Both the position numbers and the translations under genes were made by a program. Below the pieces are notes generated by a model. It saw only the letters and a list, made by a program, of their open reading frames with translations. It was not told the origin of the DNA and made no database searches. A stretch of 64,000 nucleotides of DNA. It comes from Candidatus Bathyarchaeota archaeon (GTDB lineage: Archaea; Thermoproteota; Bathyarchaeia; Bathyarchaeales; Bathycorpusculaceae). Positions 43,365 through 51,485 of this stretch are shown piece after piece. The stretch covers positions 496,001 through 560,000 of the forward strand of contig JAOZIA010000024.1 of assembly GCA_026014585.1 (NCBI GenBank), read 5' to 3'. Positions within the stretch are counted from its first letter, which is position 1; each line of letters starts with the position of its first letter.

Positions 43365-43475
43365 ATTTGGCGACCAGGGGGTTCAATTTTAAGATGTGTG
43401 GGGTGCAAATTTATAATTTATTATTCGTTCGGATTTAGAATATAACAATAATATAACAGTAAACACTCTACATAT

Positions 43476-43817
43476 TTGGTAACATTTTTGAAAAGTAAAG
43501 ACAATTTACGTAAGAGAGTAATCCGCAATTTTATGGATATTCTGATTCTTGAGGAGATGAAAAAAGGCATGATGAGCGGCTATGATGCCATGACTTTTAT
43601 TCAAAAAAAATTTGGCATATCCGTAAGTTCGGGCACTGTTTATGGTTTACTGTACTCAATGGAGCGGCAAAAACTAATTGAAGGCTTCCAAATCGAAAAC
43701 AAGCGCATGTACAGAGTTCTAGAAAACAGTGAAACCGCAAAACTGCTAAAAGTGTATCCGCCGCTTCAAACCTTCATTAAGAGCTCAAACCGAACAAAAA
43801 TAAAAACGGAGGAGTAA
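43476..43817 (+). CDS. PadR-like winged-helix transcriptional regulator
   Basis: A 113-residue wHTH protein: ILEEMKKGMMSGYDAMTFIQKKFGISVSSGTVYGLLYSMERQKLIEG is the PadR signature (helix, recognition helix with SxGTVY, then the wing MYRVLEN). It probably starts at a TTG with a TATA-like AATATAAC near 43451 and hence an almost leaderless mRNA. It is divergent from the small ORF at 43206-43364 and could regulate both. Confidence 0.82.
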   Translation: MVTFLKSKDNLRKRVIRNFMDILILEEMKKGMMSGYDAMTFIQKKFGISVSSGTVYGLLYSMERQKLIEGFQIENKRMYRVLENSETAKLLKVYPPLQTFIKSSNRTKIKTEE

Positions 43818-44028
43818 TCAAGAACATGTGACTTTCAGAAGTAGACCTCCGTATAAGGACGCTTTAGCACAACTAAAGGTTCTGATTCCGAACATGTAAT
43901 ACTGCTCTAATGTCAACAAGAGTACATTAACTTAAATTATTAAGGGCGTCAAATTGAAAAACAACTTTAAAGTTGGAAACCAAACCACATATTTTACTTG
44001 AAAACATGCTGGTGGGAGGGAATAAAAA

Positions 44029-44196
44029 ATGGAAAATGAACCCAATAAAAAAATCCGTGCGAAATGGATGCAAATTTGGTTATGTTTCCAACAACAAATT
44101 GCCACTTTGCCCCCGTGGGCACAAGATACACTACTTGACGACATAAACACGGCTGTCCAAAGCCGAATTGTTGTTTTACAAAAAGCCCACAACTGA
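44029..44196 (+). CDS. 55-residue ORF with strong ribosome site
   Basis: The ORF begins 8 bases after GGGAGGG, a strong Shine-Dalgarno. The product includes KIRAKWMQIWLCFQQQIATL, then PPWAQDTLLDDINTAVQSR and a short Lys/His end; it looks like two amphipathic helices around a PPW turn. It is predicted to be cytoplasmic. The family is unknown to me. It stands alone between the PadR-like gene and the LEA14-like gene. Confidence 0.5.
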   Translation: MENEPNKKIRAKWMQIWLCFQQQIATLPPWAQDTLLDDINTAVQSRIVVLQKAHN

Positions 44197-44409
44197 TACT
44201 AAACAAGAAAATAAAACAATTATTGAACATGTTTTCCAAAAAAGTTCTCAGAGAGCTTCAAAATTTTACTGCCCCGTACACCCAGACCAGTTCTTCATCA
44301 AGAGAAAGGGATAGAAAATAAGAAGTACTGTTAAGTGAATGGTTGATTGAAAAACCTTAAAACAACAGAGCACACATATATTATAGCCAATAAAAAAGGG
44401 ATAGAGAAA

Positions 44410-44982
44410 ATGCAAGCCGTAAGCATAATACTGTTCATAATCAGTGTCGGAATAATCGTAGGACCAATAGGTGTGGTAGTATTAACCAGTTCAAATGACT
44501 TAACTCAACTAGTCATTCCACCAGAAATCAAAGACAAAATTATAGGCGACAACAGCCCATTACACGGCGGAGGAGGCGGAGATAACAATAGCACAGGCAA
44601 CGATTCAGGCGGAATAGCGGGGCTTATAACTCCTGAAATTGTAAGCCAATCAATTGATATTTCACAAAAAAGTGCCACTGTCACGTTAAACTTCAAAAAT
44701 GACTTAGGTTTTGACATGACAGTGAACACACTTCAAGCAGAAATTCAAGACAAAACAACAGGTCAAACATTAGGAACCATCAGCCTAACCAACCCCGTTA
44801 TAATAGCATCAGGCGAAACCAATTTGGCGACAATTCAGGGTTTATGGAATGATAACGTAGAAGAAATACTCGGTCAAGCACAATCAATTAATGCAAACTT
44901 GGTCAACTTAACTGTGGACATCGACGGTGTTATAATACAATTATCTGAGTTTAACATTGGTGACATACCCTTAAATTATTGA
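44410..44982 (+). CDS. Membrane-anchored LEA14-like protein
   Basis: A 190-residue protein with an N-terminal signal-anchor helix (about 3-26), a Gly/Asn/Ser linker (HGGGGGDNNSTGNDSGG) and a beta domain (about 70-185) whose ISQKSATVTLNFKNDLGFDMTVNTLQ region is like LEA14/NDR1-type domains. It lies outside the cell. The start at ATG 44410 is fixed by a TATA box at about 44375-44383 (transcript start near 44405); 21 further codons upstream are open but precede the promoter. It is followed after 10 bases by a four-helix membrane protein. Confidence 0.7.
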   Translation: MQAVSIILFIISVGIIVGPIGVVVLTSSNDLTQLVIPPEIKDKIIGDNSPLHGGGGGDNNSTGNDSGGIAGLITPEIVSQSIDISQKSATVTLNFKNDLGFDMTVNTLQAEIQDKTTGQTLGTISLTNPVIIASGETNLATIQGLWNDNVEEILGQAQSINANLVNLTVDIDGVIIQLSEFNIGDIPLNY

Positions 44983-44992
44983 GGTGAAGGTC

Positions 44993-45571
44993 ATGTTTAA
45001 CAAAATAAATTTTATCGGATTGGCTGCTGGAATTGCAATGTTGCTTTTGCTGGCAATATCATACTATGTACCGTGGTGGGTTATTTCAATTGGAACGGTA
45101 GCTCAAATCAATTTGTCTCCAGTAAACTTTAGCATGGCACTCTTTGGGGAAACACTCAATCAACCATTAATTTGGGCAATGAACATGATAGGAATACTAA
45201 CGCTGCTTTCTGCCGGAATCATTATGATAATCTACTCAATTTTACCAAACAAACCATACTCAAAAAAACTGCTAGGATACGGATACAGCAAACCAGTGTT
45301 CATTGTTGGTATGTTCATTGCAGAACTAGCGATAATGTACTTTTCAGTTAAGGCTTTAACAGGGTTTGATTTCCCAGTAATTGGTTCATCTACCCTACAA
45401 ATGTCAGTGAGCAACGTAAGCATAAGCGTAACTGCCAACTCAAGCCTTCTGTGGCCAGTTTACTTTGCCATCGCCGTTGCTATCCTGTGTGTTGCCGCTA
45501 GGGTATATCACAGAAAAGTTGCTCAGCCAACAGTGCCACCTGCAACGGTTTCGCCAGCAACAGTTAATTAA
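44993..45571 (+). CDS. Four-helix membrane protein downstream of LEA14-like gene
   Basis: A 192-residue membrane protein with helices at about 7-27, 57-80, 98-120 and 150-170, and a Thr/Val/Pro-rich tail (QPTVPPATVSPATVN). A large extracytoplasmic loop between helices 3 and 4 is Ser-rich. GAGGTGA ends 5 bases before ATG 44993. It probably partners the preceding anchored protein (10-base gap). No family name. Confidence 0.65.
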   Translation: MFNKINFIGLAAGIAMLLLLAISYYVPWWVISIGTVAQINLSPVNFSMALFGETLNQPLIWAMNMIGILTLLSAGIIMIIYSILPNKPYSKKLLGYGYSKPVFIVGMFIAELAIMYFSVKALTGFDFPVIGSSTLQMSVSNVSISVTANSSLLWPVYFAIAVAILCVAARVYHRKVAQPTVPPATVSPATVN

Positions 45572-45578
45572 CCCAAAA

Positions 45579-45597
45579 TTTTCTCTTATTTTTTTTA
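45579..45597 (+). terminator. T-rich terminator after the LEA14-like operon
   Basis: TTTTCTCTTATTTTTTTT starts 8 bases after the stop codon at 45571, a typical archaeal poly-T terminator. Confidence 0.5.
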
Positions 45598-45667
45598 ACT
45601 AAAATTTAGCACATAACAATGCTTTTAAATTGTTGACACCTTAAAAAGTAGTTCTAAGTGATAACTG

Positions 45668-46195
45668 ATGAAGATGAGGCTCATAAAATTAAGCCCTGAA
45701 CTCGTAATAGAACTGTTGCAAGGCAAAACTTTTAGCTTAAACTTACCCCAAGACTGCGAACTATTGGATATAAAATATGACAGTTTCACCCATGAAGTGT
45801 CAGCAATAATCAGAAGCGACAGTTTTGAGGAAATAACTGAAACCTATCCCATTCCAGAATTAATCCTGACCAAAACAGTCAGTGCCAAACCAGCCGCATC
45901 TACCCCTGCACAAGCACCTGCCCCCGGCGTGCCAGTTGAAATTAAAACAGAAGACAAACCTGCTCCAAAACCAGCAGTTCAGCCGCAGCCAAGCCCTGTA
46001 AGTAGCATGGAAGATGAGTTTAGTCCTGATCAACGTAAACTGCTTAATTTTGTCCAAAAAGAGGACTGTCTCATTGTTAAGCCTGCACAGTTTTTGAAGG
46101 AAGAATGGGCAGAAATTAACGATTTAGTTAAAAGCTTGGGTGGCAAATGGGTTAAGGGAGACATTATAAGTTACTGGGAGATACCTAATCAGTAA
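45668..46195 (+). CDS. Two-domain soluble protein with Pro/Ala linker
   Basis: A 175-residue protein. The N-terminal 65 residues form an alpha/beta unit (LSPELVIELLQGKTFSLNLPQ ... ITETYPIPELILT), a Pro/Ala/Lys linker of about 45 residues follows, and the C-terminal 60 residues (QRKLLNFVQKEDCLIVKP ... KSLGGKWVKGDIISYWEI) form a compact globular unit. I have no name for either. The first ATG at 45668 is used; ATG at 45674 is an alternative. Confidence 0.6.
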   Translation: MKMRLIKLSPELVIELLQGKTFSLNLPQDCELLDIKYDSFTHEVSAIIRSDSFEEITETYPIPELILTKTVSAKPAASTPAQAPAPGVPVEIKTEDKPAPKPAVQPQPSPVSSMEDEFSPDQRKLLNFVQKEDCLIVKPAQFLKEEWAEINDLVKSLGGKWVKGDIISYWEIPNQ

Positions 46196-46257
46196 ACTAT
46201 CGTTAAGTTGCCTTCAAAATTAAATATTCAAAAATAATTAAATATAGTGTGAAAAGC

Positions 46258-46506
46258 ATGAAATTCGCTGAAACAGCCATACTCCTTAGAGAAATAGTTG
46301 ACAGATGCCCTGGGCTAGATGGGGCAGTCATAACATTAATCCCTCAAAAAGCAATATACCCACAATATCTGGGTTATCACATAAACATCAAAGCTGATAT
46401 TAGCAAGGAAAGCATGGGGGGACTTCGTAAAATCGTGGAAGGACACGACTTATCCATGAAAATTAAAGTTGACTCAGTAATCGTTTACGAAGCAAGACAA
46501 ACCTGA
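46258..46506 (+). CDS. Small conserved-looking alpha/beta protein
   Basis: An 82-residue protein (KFAETAILLREIVDRCPGLDG ... GYHINIKADISKESMGGLRK ... MKIKVDSVIVYEARQ) with alternating helices and strands. The family is unknown. The ATG at 46258 is preferred because a TATA-like TAAATATT at 46221-46228 predicts transcription from about 46251; the open codons upstream precede that point. The gene is independent of the NHEJ operon, from which it is separated by a hairpin. Confidence 0.55.
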   Translation: MKFAETAILLREIVDRCPGLDGAVITLIPQKAIYPQYLGYHINIKADISKESMGGLRKIVEGHDLSMKIKVDSVIVYEARQT

Positions 46507-46525
46507 ACCGCTAAAAACAGCTAAC

Positions 46526-46546
46526 GCTTTTTTGTCACCAAAAAGC
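46526..46546 (+). terminator. Hairpin terminator upstream of the NHEJ operon
   Basis: GCTTTTT at 46526-46532 pairs with AAAAAGC at 46540-46546 around a 7-base loop, 20 bases after the stop of the preceding gene. Confidence 0.45.
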
Positions 46547-46561
46547 CAAAAGGTAATCAAC

Positions 46562-46599
46562 TAATATTTAGTCACAGTTCACCCAATCTTTTTGGTGAA
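46562..46599 (+). promoter_or_regulatory. Promoter and dyad of the NHEJ operon
   Basis: A TATA-like TAATATTTA (46562-46570) predicts a transcript start at about 46592. A 6-bp dyad, TTCACC at 46578-46583 and GGTGAA at 46594-46599 with 10 bases between, spans roughly -14 to +8, where a repressor would block initiation. The start codon falls inside the second arm. Confidence 0.4.
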
Positions 46600-47509
46600 A
46601 CGCGCCATGAACAAGCTTGAAGAGGCTGAAAAATTAACAAAGGTGAAATTCAAAAACCTCAACAAAATTTTTTACCCTAACCAAAAAGTCACCAAGGCAC
46701 AGGTTATTGAGCATTACATCAAACTTGCACCAAAAATCTTACCCATCATCAAAGACCGCCCGCTGGTTCTAACTAGATATCCCGATGGCATTGAGGGCAA
46801 AACTGCTTTTTATGAGAAAAACGCACCCGAAGGCACACCATCTTGGATTAAGACGTTGCCGATTTACTCGGAAACATCCAAACGGGAAATAGACTACATA
46901 ATATGCAACGACCTTGACACGTTGATTTGGCTTGCAAACCTTGCCGCACTTGAAATCCACATGCCCTTCTGCAAAGTTAACGCATTGGATAAGCCTGATT
47001 TTTTGTTTTTTGACCTGGACCCAGAACCTCCAGCCACATTAAATGACGCGGTTGAAGTGGCTCTTTTGCTTAGGGATATGCTTGTGGATTTGGGGTTGAC
47101 CTCGTTTGTTAAAACTTCGGGCAAGAAGGGCTTGCATGTGGTTGTTCCTATTGCGCCCGAGTACACGTTTGAGCAGACAAGAACCTATGTTCACAATATG
47201 GGTATTGAATTGGCAAAGAAAAGCGTGATGGTTGTTTCTGAGTTCAAGGACACAAAGAAGCCCGGCAAGATTTTTGTGGATTATCTACAGAACTCACCAC
47301 TGCGAACAATGGTTATCCCGTACAGTCTGCGTGCCACACCTGAAGCGTCAGTTTCCACTCCGCTTGAATGGTTGGAAGTGCGAAAAGGCATAAACCCATC
47401 AGACTACACTATTTTCACTGTAGATAAACGGAAAGAAAATCCGTGGAAGAACATTTTCGATTTAAGATGCAAGCTGGAGATAAATTATGGAGAAACAAGA
47501 AACAAATGA
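46592..47509 (+). CDS. LigD-type NHEJ polymerase/primase
   Basis: A 305-residue protein of the LigD polymerase (archaeo-eukaryotic primase) family: FLFFDLDPEPP with catalytic Asp141 and Asp143, TSGKKGLHVVVP (Ser176 to His182), and a third acid at about Asp230 in IFVDYLQN. It fills gaps and adds (ribo)nucleotides at DNA double-strand breaks during non-homologous end joining. The start is leaderless or near-leaderless (TTG 46592, GTG 46595 or ATG 46607). The 3' end overlaps ku by 23 bases. Confidence 0.93.
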   Translation: MVKRAMNKLEEAEKLTKVKFKNLNKIFYPNQKVTKAQVIEHYIKLAPKILPIIKDRPLVLTRYPDGIEGKTAFYEKNAPEGTPSWIKTLPIYSETSKREIDYIICNDLDTLIWLANLAALEIHMPFCKVNALDKPDFLFFDLDPEPPATLNDAVEVALLLRDMLVDLGLTSFVKTSGKKGLHVVVPIAPEYTFEQTRTYVHNMGIELAKKSVMVVSEFKDTKKPGKIFVDYLQNSPLRTMVIPYSLRATPEASVSTPLEWLEVRKGINPSDYTIFTVDKRKENPWKNIFDLRCKLEINYGETRNK

Positions 47510-48308
47510 ACAAACCAGTAAAATCAGCGCTGATGTGCCAAGGCGTTCGATTTGGTCAGGGAGCATCACCATCGGCTTAGTGAATGTGCCCGTGAAACTC
47601 TACAGCATGATTTATGATAAAGGCGTCACGTTTCATTTTCTGCACAAAACCGATGGGCAACCGCTTAAGTACGTTAAAATGTGCACCAAAGAAAACAAAA
47701 TCGTGCCCTGGAACGAGGTAACACGGGGCTATGAAGTCGCCAAAAACGAGTACGTCACCTTTGACAAAGCAGAACTCGACGCAGTCAAACCCGAATCTGA
47801 CAGGCGCATCCGCATCAGCAAGTTCGTTGATTATTTTTCAGTTGACCCCATCTACTTTGACAAAACCTACGCGTTGCTACCTGACAAAAGCAAAGACGCC
47901 TATAGTCTGCTGCTGGCGGCTTTGGAGCGGAAAAATAAAGCAGCTGCTGCAAGAATCACACTGCGAACCAAGGAGTATCCTGCACTACTTCACGCCTATA
48001 AGGGCGCGCTGGTTTTGACCACGCTGCGTTATGCTTATGACGTTGTGGACCCTCGCGGGTTTGAGGAACTACAAAAGCTTGCGGAACCAGAAAAGTCTGA
48101 GTTAGATTTGGCAGTCAAGATAGTTAGTGACCTTTCGGGCGAGTTTGACATAACCGAGTTTGAAGACACATACCAAAAAAAGGTTGAGGCACTGGTTGCA
48201 CAAAAGCTGAAGGGTGAAAAAATTCATGTTGAAGCAGCACCGGAGGTTGAAGCAAAAAGCCTCATGATTGCCCTACGCGAAACCCTCAAGCAGTTGGAGC
48301 AGAAATGA
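47487..48308 (+). CDS. ku: Ku protein (prokaryotic type)
   Basis: A 273-residue Ku with the bacterial layout: RSIWSGSITIGLVNVPVKLYS near the N-terminus, FHFLHKTDG, and the central beta-barrel/bridge region ARITLRTKEYPALLHAYKGALVLTTLRYAYDVV. A charged helical C-terminus (about 225-273) follows. Ku rings DNA ends and recruits the ligase. It overlaps the polymerase gene (23 bases) and its stop overlaps the ligase start (ATGA), so all three are coupled. Confidence 0.95.
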   Translation: MEKQETNEQTSKISADVPRRSIWSGSITIGLVNVPVKLYSMIYDKGVTFHFLHKTDGQPLKYVKMCTKENKIVPWNEVTRGYEVAKNEYVTFDKAELDAVKPESDRRIRISKFVDYFSVDPIYFDKTYALLPDKSKDAYSLLLAALERKNKAAAARITLRTKEYPALLHAYKGALVLTTLRYAYDVVDPRGFEELQKLAEPEKSELDLAVKIVSDLSGEFDITEFEDTYQKKVEALVAQKLKGEKIHVEAAPEVEAKSLMIALRETLKQLEQK

Positions 48309-49720
48309 CCCGTCACATCTACAAGCCCATGCTTGCAAAAGAAGCCAAATCCCCGTTTTCTAGTGAGGATTGGGTTTTTGAGGTTAAATGGGACGGCTTT
48401 AGGGCAATCGCGTATGTGGAGACGTCGTTGAGCATTAAGAGCCGTAACGGCAAAGAACTTAAAGCCAATTTTCCCGAATTGGAAGAATTAGGCAAGCTGG
48501 GCAAAAACATTGTGATTGATGGCGAAATCGTTGTGCTGCACAATGGCAAACCTGATTTTCAGGCGTTACTGGAACGGGGGCAGGCGGTTTCCAGCCTTGA
48601 AATCCAGCGGCAAACTAAGCAGTCACCTGTAGTCTATGTTGTTTTTGACATTTTAGAGAAAGATGGACAGGTGCTTACGGAGCTTTCGTTGTTGGAGCGC
48701 AAAAAAATCCTTTCTGCCGTCCTTAAAGAGGGCACTTATGTGGTTTTGTCTGATTTTGTGGACTCCCAAGGTGAAGCGTATTATCAGTCTGTTTTAGAGA
48801 GAGGCTTAGAGGGCATTGTTGCAAAAAGAAAAGACAGCGCCTACGAGGAAGGCTTGCGAACTGGGAGTTGGCTGAAAATAAAGAAGCTACGCACCTGCGA
48901 TTGCATAATCTTTGGTTATACCAAAGGAAGCCAAGCAAGGGAAGCCACATTTGGAGCTTTGTTACTAGGAGTTTATGACGCACAAAAGAATCCAGTTTAT
49001 CTAGGTAAAGTTGGAACTGGTTTTTCCAAGAAAACACTGTACGAGTTAACAGGCAAGTTTGAAAAAATGAAGACTCATGTTGAACCTTTTACGGCTGAAG
49101 CGGGGGATGTGGTGACTTGGCTTGAGCCTCGACTAGTGTGCGAAGTAATATATCAGATGTTAACCAAAGATAATCGATTGAGAATGGCTCGTTTTCAACG
49201 CTTAAGAGAAGACAAGCCAATTGAGGAATGCACTCTGGAACAATTCAAAGACACTAACCCCAACCCCAAACTTTCTGAATACATAACCAAACGCAACTTT
49301 CAAGAAACACCCGAACCCAAAGGCGGAACTAAAACTGAAGAAAAACCTATTTTTGTAGTTCAAGAGCATAATGCGCGCAGGTTGCATTGGGATTTTCGGC
49401 TGGAAAAGGATGGTGTACTGAAGAGCTGGGCAGTTCCAAAAGGTATGCCAGAAGACACAAAGCAACGTCATTTAGCAGTGGAAACTGAGGATCACCCTTT
49501 AGAGTATGTGGGTTTTGAGGGGAAAATCCCGGAGGGGCATTACGGTGCGGGCACGGTTAAGATTTGGGATAAAGGCTTTTTTGAGGTGAAGCTGTGGGAG
49601 AGCAACAAAATTGAGGTTACGCTTGACGGAAGCGTGCTTAAGGGCAGATATGTTCTAGTGCGGCTGAAAAAGGGTTCGGATAATGATTGGTTACTGCTTA
49701 AGGGTAAAGAAAAAGCCTGA
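48305..49720 (+). CDS. ATP-dependent DNA ligase fused to LigD 3'-phosphoesterase domain
   Basis: A 471-residue fusion. The ligase catalytic core has the nucleotidyl Lys28 in EVKWDG, IDGEIVV, EGIVAKRKDSAY and KIKKL boxes (about 1-310). A 30-residue linker follows, and the C-terminal 125 residues are the LigD phosphoesterase (PE) domain: VVQEHNARRLHWDFR (His355, His361, Asp363, Arg365), a later EDHPLEYVGFEG (His397) and EGHYGAGTV (His412). PE resects 3'-phosphates and ribonucleotides. In bacterial LigD the order is PE before ligase; here it is reversed. Confidence 0.94.
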   Translation: MTRHIYKPMLAKEAKSPFSSEDWVFEVKWDGFRAIAYVETSLSIKSRNGKELKANFPELEELGKLGKNIVIDGEIVVLHNGKPDFQALLERGQAVSSLEIQRQTKQSPVVYVVFDILEKDGQVLTELSLLERKKILSAVLKEGTYVVLSDFVDSQGEAYYQSVLERGLEGIVAKRKDSAYEEGLRTGSWLKIKKLRTCDCIIFGYTKGSQAREATFGALLLGVYDAQKNPVYLGKVGTGFSKKTLYELTGKFEKMKTHVEPFTAEAGDVVTWLEPRLVCEVIYQMLTKDNRLRMARFQRLREDKPIEECTLEQFKDTNPNPKLSEYITKRNFQETPEPKGGTKTEEKPIFVVQEHNARRLHWDFRLEKDGVLKSWAVPKGMPEDTKQRHLAVETEDHPLEYVGFEGKIPEGHYGAGTVKIWDKGFFEVKLWESNKIEVTLDGSVLKGRYVLVRLKKGSDNDWLLLKGKEKA

Positions 49721-49796
49721 TTTTGATATATAGAATATTTATCCTATTTATAATAAAGGGGAAGAATATCGAAGGTTTTTTATTTATAAGCTATGA

Positions 49797-50216
49797 ATAC
49801 TTAACACGTTAAGCAAGCAGGGGGCAACTAAAGTAAAGGCAAGTAGAAGTCGAAGTTTCGGCTTACTAAGCAAAAAAAGGTTAGTTGCACTTAGGTTAAA
49901 AGCTGTCCGCTCGGGCATCTGGTTTAAGGCGCTACACAGAATTGACAGAGCACTTATAAACTTGACAATTAAGGTAACTGACAACGTAAAAAGCAAAACC
50001 TTAGCCAACAGCATAAACACTATCATAAACAAACTTGACTTGCTTTCAAAAAACAACCGCATACAAACAGGAAAATGGGGATTTATTCTCGCAGAAAAAC
50101 TAAGCACAATTTGCCAGCAATGGGGCAACAGTTCAGCATTAAAATGGGTGGTTGATTGCTCATTTGTTAAATACTTGGCTGTGATGTATTTAAATGAAAA
50201 CAACGTCAGGAACTAA
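49797..50216 (+). CDS. Small basic helical protein with no canonical start codon
   Basis: An open frame from 49797 encodes about 139 residues. The recognisable part runs LVALRLKAVRSGIWFKALHRIDRALINL, then a helical region, and CQQWGNSSALKWVVDCSFVKYLAVM near the end; I recall similar archaeal proteins of unknown role. The only ATG/GTG/TTG in frame before the end of the conserved part is TTG 49962, which would remove it. A TATA-like TATTTATAA near 49785 predicts a start near 49811, and GGGGG at 49820-49824 precedes GTA 49833 by 8 bases. The real start or an indel is unresolved. Confidence 0.5.
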   Translation: MLNTLSKQGATKVKASRSRSFGLLSKKRLVALRLKAVRSGIWFKALHRIDRALINLTIKVTDNVKSKTLANSINTIINKLDLLSKNNRIQTGKWGFILAEKLSTICQQWGNSSALKWVVDCSFVKYLAVMYLNENNVRN

Positions 50217-50243
50217 AAAAATAGTTATTCGATTTGATACAGC

Positions 50244-51485
50244 ATGATCGTTTTTGAAATAATCGCTTTTGTTCTGCTTGTTGTGATGATTTTTTGGGTA
50301 AGCTACAACGGCTACATTTTAGTTATTGGTGTTAGAAAACGCCACGCTAACAAGATACTTAATATCATAGACCTGAAAATTTTTCCTAAAGTTTCAATTA
50401 TTGTACCCACCAAAGATGATGAATCCGTTATTGGACGTTGCCTTGAATCCATCCTAAAAATTGATTATCCTAAAGACAAAATGGAGGTAATCGTGGTTGA
50501 GGGCAACTCAAAAGACACTACATGCAAAATTTGCCAAGAATATGCAGAAAAAAACCCTCAAACCATAAAGCTCATAAGTGAAAAAGCCGCCAAAGGCAAA
50601 CCTGCAGCTTTGAACCTGGCCTTGCACCATACAACTGGAGAAATTATAGGTATTTTTGACGCGGACAGCATTCCAAATGAAGATGTACTCAAAAGAACAG
50701 CGGCATACTTTACTGATGAAAAAATAATGGCCATTCAAGGAGAAACCCATTCACTAAACGAAAAAGACAATGTGCTCACAAGAGTGACCGCTATGGAAGA
50801 GAAAGCGTGGTATCAAGCCTTAATCAATGGAAGAGAAAATCTCAAACTGTTCGTTCCCTTAAATGGAAGCAATCAATTCGTCAGAAAAAAGGTTTTAGAC
50901 GAGCTTGAAGGTTGGGATGAAAACTCGCTTACAGAAGACGTGGAGTTAGCGTTGAGACTTGTTGAAAAACAGCACCAAATAAAATATGCACCGGACGTTC
51001 GTGCTGGACAAGAAACACCTAACAGTTTACATTCACTGTTTCATCAGAGATTACGCTGGTACCGTGGCTACATGGAAACAGCAATCAAGTATGGACGATT
51101 GATGGATAACTTGAACCGTAAAACCCTTGACGCAGAAATCTCACTGTTTGGTCCATTCACAATGATTTGCTCTTTTCTCAGTTACATTAACTGGGGCTTT
51201 TTGATTTTGTTCCCAGGCACCGGTTCAATGCTTAACTTGACAGCTTTGGCGATAACTTTAACGGCAATATCGCTTATTTCGCTGGGGATTGCTTCTGCCG
51301 CCGCTGAAAAACCCATAAAAGCCAAAAACCTGTTGTGGGTACCTTCAATTTACGTTTACTGGTTTATGCAAACAATATTTGCATTCTGGGCTTTTCTCAC
51401 AATGCTGTTTAGAAGACAGCGGGTTTGGAGCAAAACCGCAAAGAACGGTTCCATAAGCATAAGCCCAAAAATGAGCACAACATGA
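50244..51485 (+). CDS. GT2 processive glycosyltransferase, membrane-bound
   Basis: A 413-residue protein: one N-terminal TM helix (about 4-24), a GT2 catalytic domain with VSIIVPTKDDESVIG, GIFDADSIP (DxD), and the LFHQRLRWYRGYM (QxxRW) motif of processive synthases, then two or three C-terminal helices. Cellulose- and hyaluronan-synthase-like members polymerise surface sugars. It starts the glycan cluster; the next gene overlaps by ATGA. Confidence 0.88.
   Translation: MIVFEIIAFVLLVVMIFWVSYNGYILVIGVRKRHANKILNIIDLKIFPKVSIIVPTKDDESVIGRCLESILKIDYPKDKMEVIVVEGNSKDTTCKICQEYAEKNPQTIKLISEKAAKGKPAALNLALHHTTGEIIGIFDADSIPNEDVLKRTAAYFTDEKIMAIQGETHSLNEKDNVLTRVTAMEEKAWYQALINGRENLKLFVPLNGSNQFVRKKVLDELEGWDENSLTEDVELALRLVEKQHQIKYAPDVRAGQETPNSLHSLFHQRLRWYRGYMETAIKYGRLMDNLNRKTLDAEISLFGPFTMICSFLSYINWGFLILFPGTGSMLNLTALAITLTAISLISLGIASAAAEKPIKAKNLLWVPSIYVYWFMQTIFAFWAFLTMLFRRQRVWSKTAKNGSISISPKMSTT

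Noticed and set aside
43230-43445. Plus-strand 71-codon ORF (MYGIAPGDY...)
   Set aside because: Aromatic-rich and irregular; the opposite strand (43206-43364) encodes a more protein-like sequence.
43832-43846. ACTTTCAGAAGTAG shared with 38459-38472
   Set aside because: A 14-base match is expected several times by chance in 64 kb, and neither surrounding sequence matches.
44231-44323. 30-codon ORF MFSKKVLREL... between 44196 and 44410
   Set aside because: No ribosome site, low-complexity Ser/Arg end, and it precedes the promoter of the LEA14-like gene.
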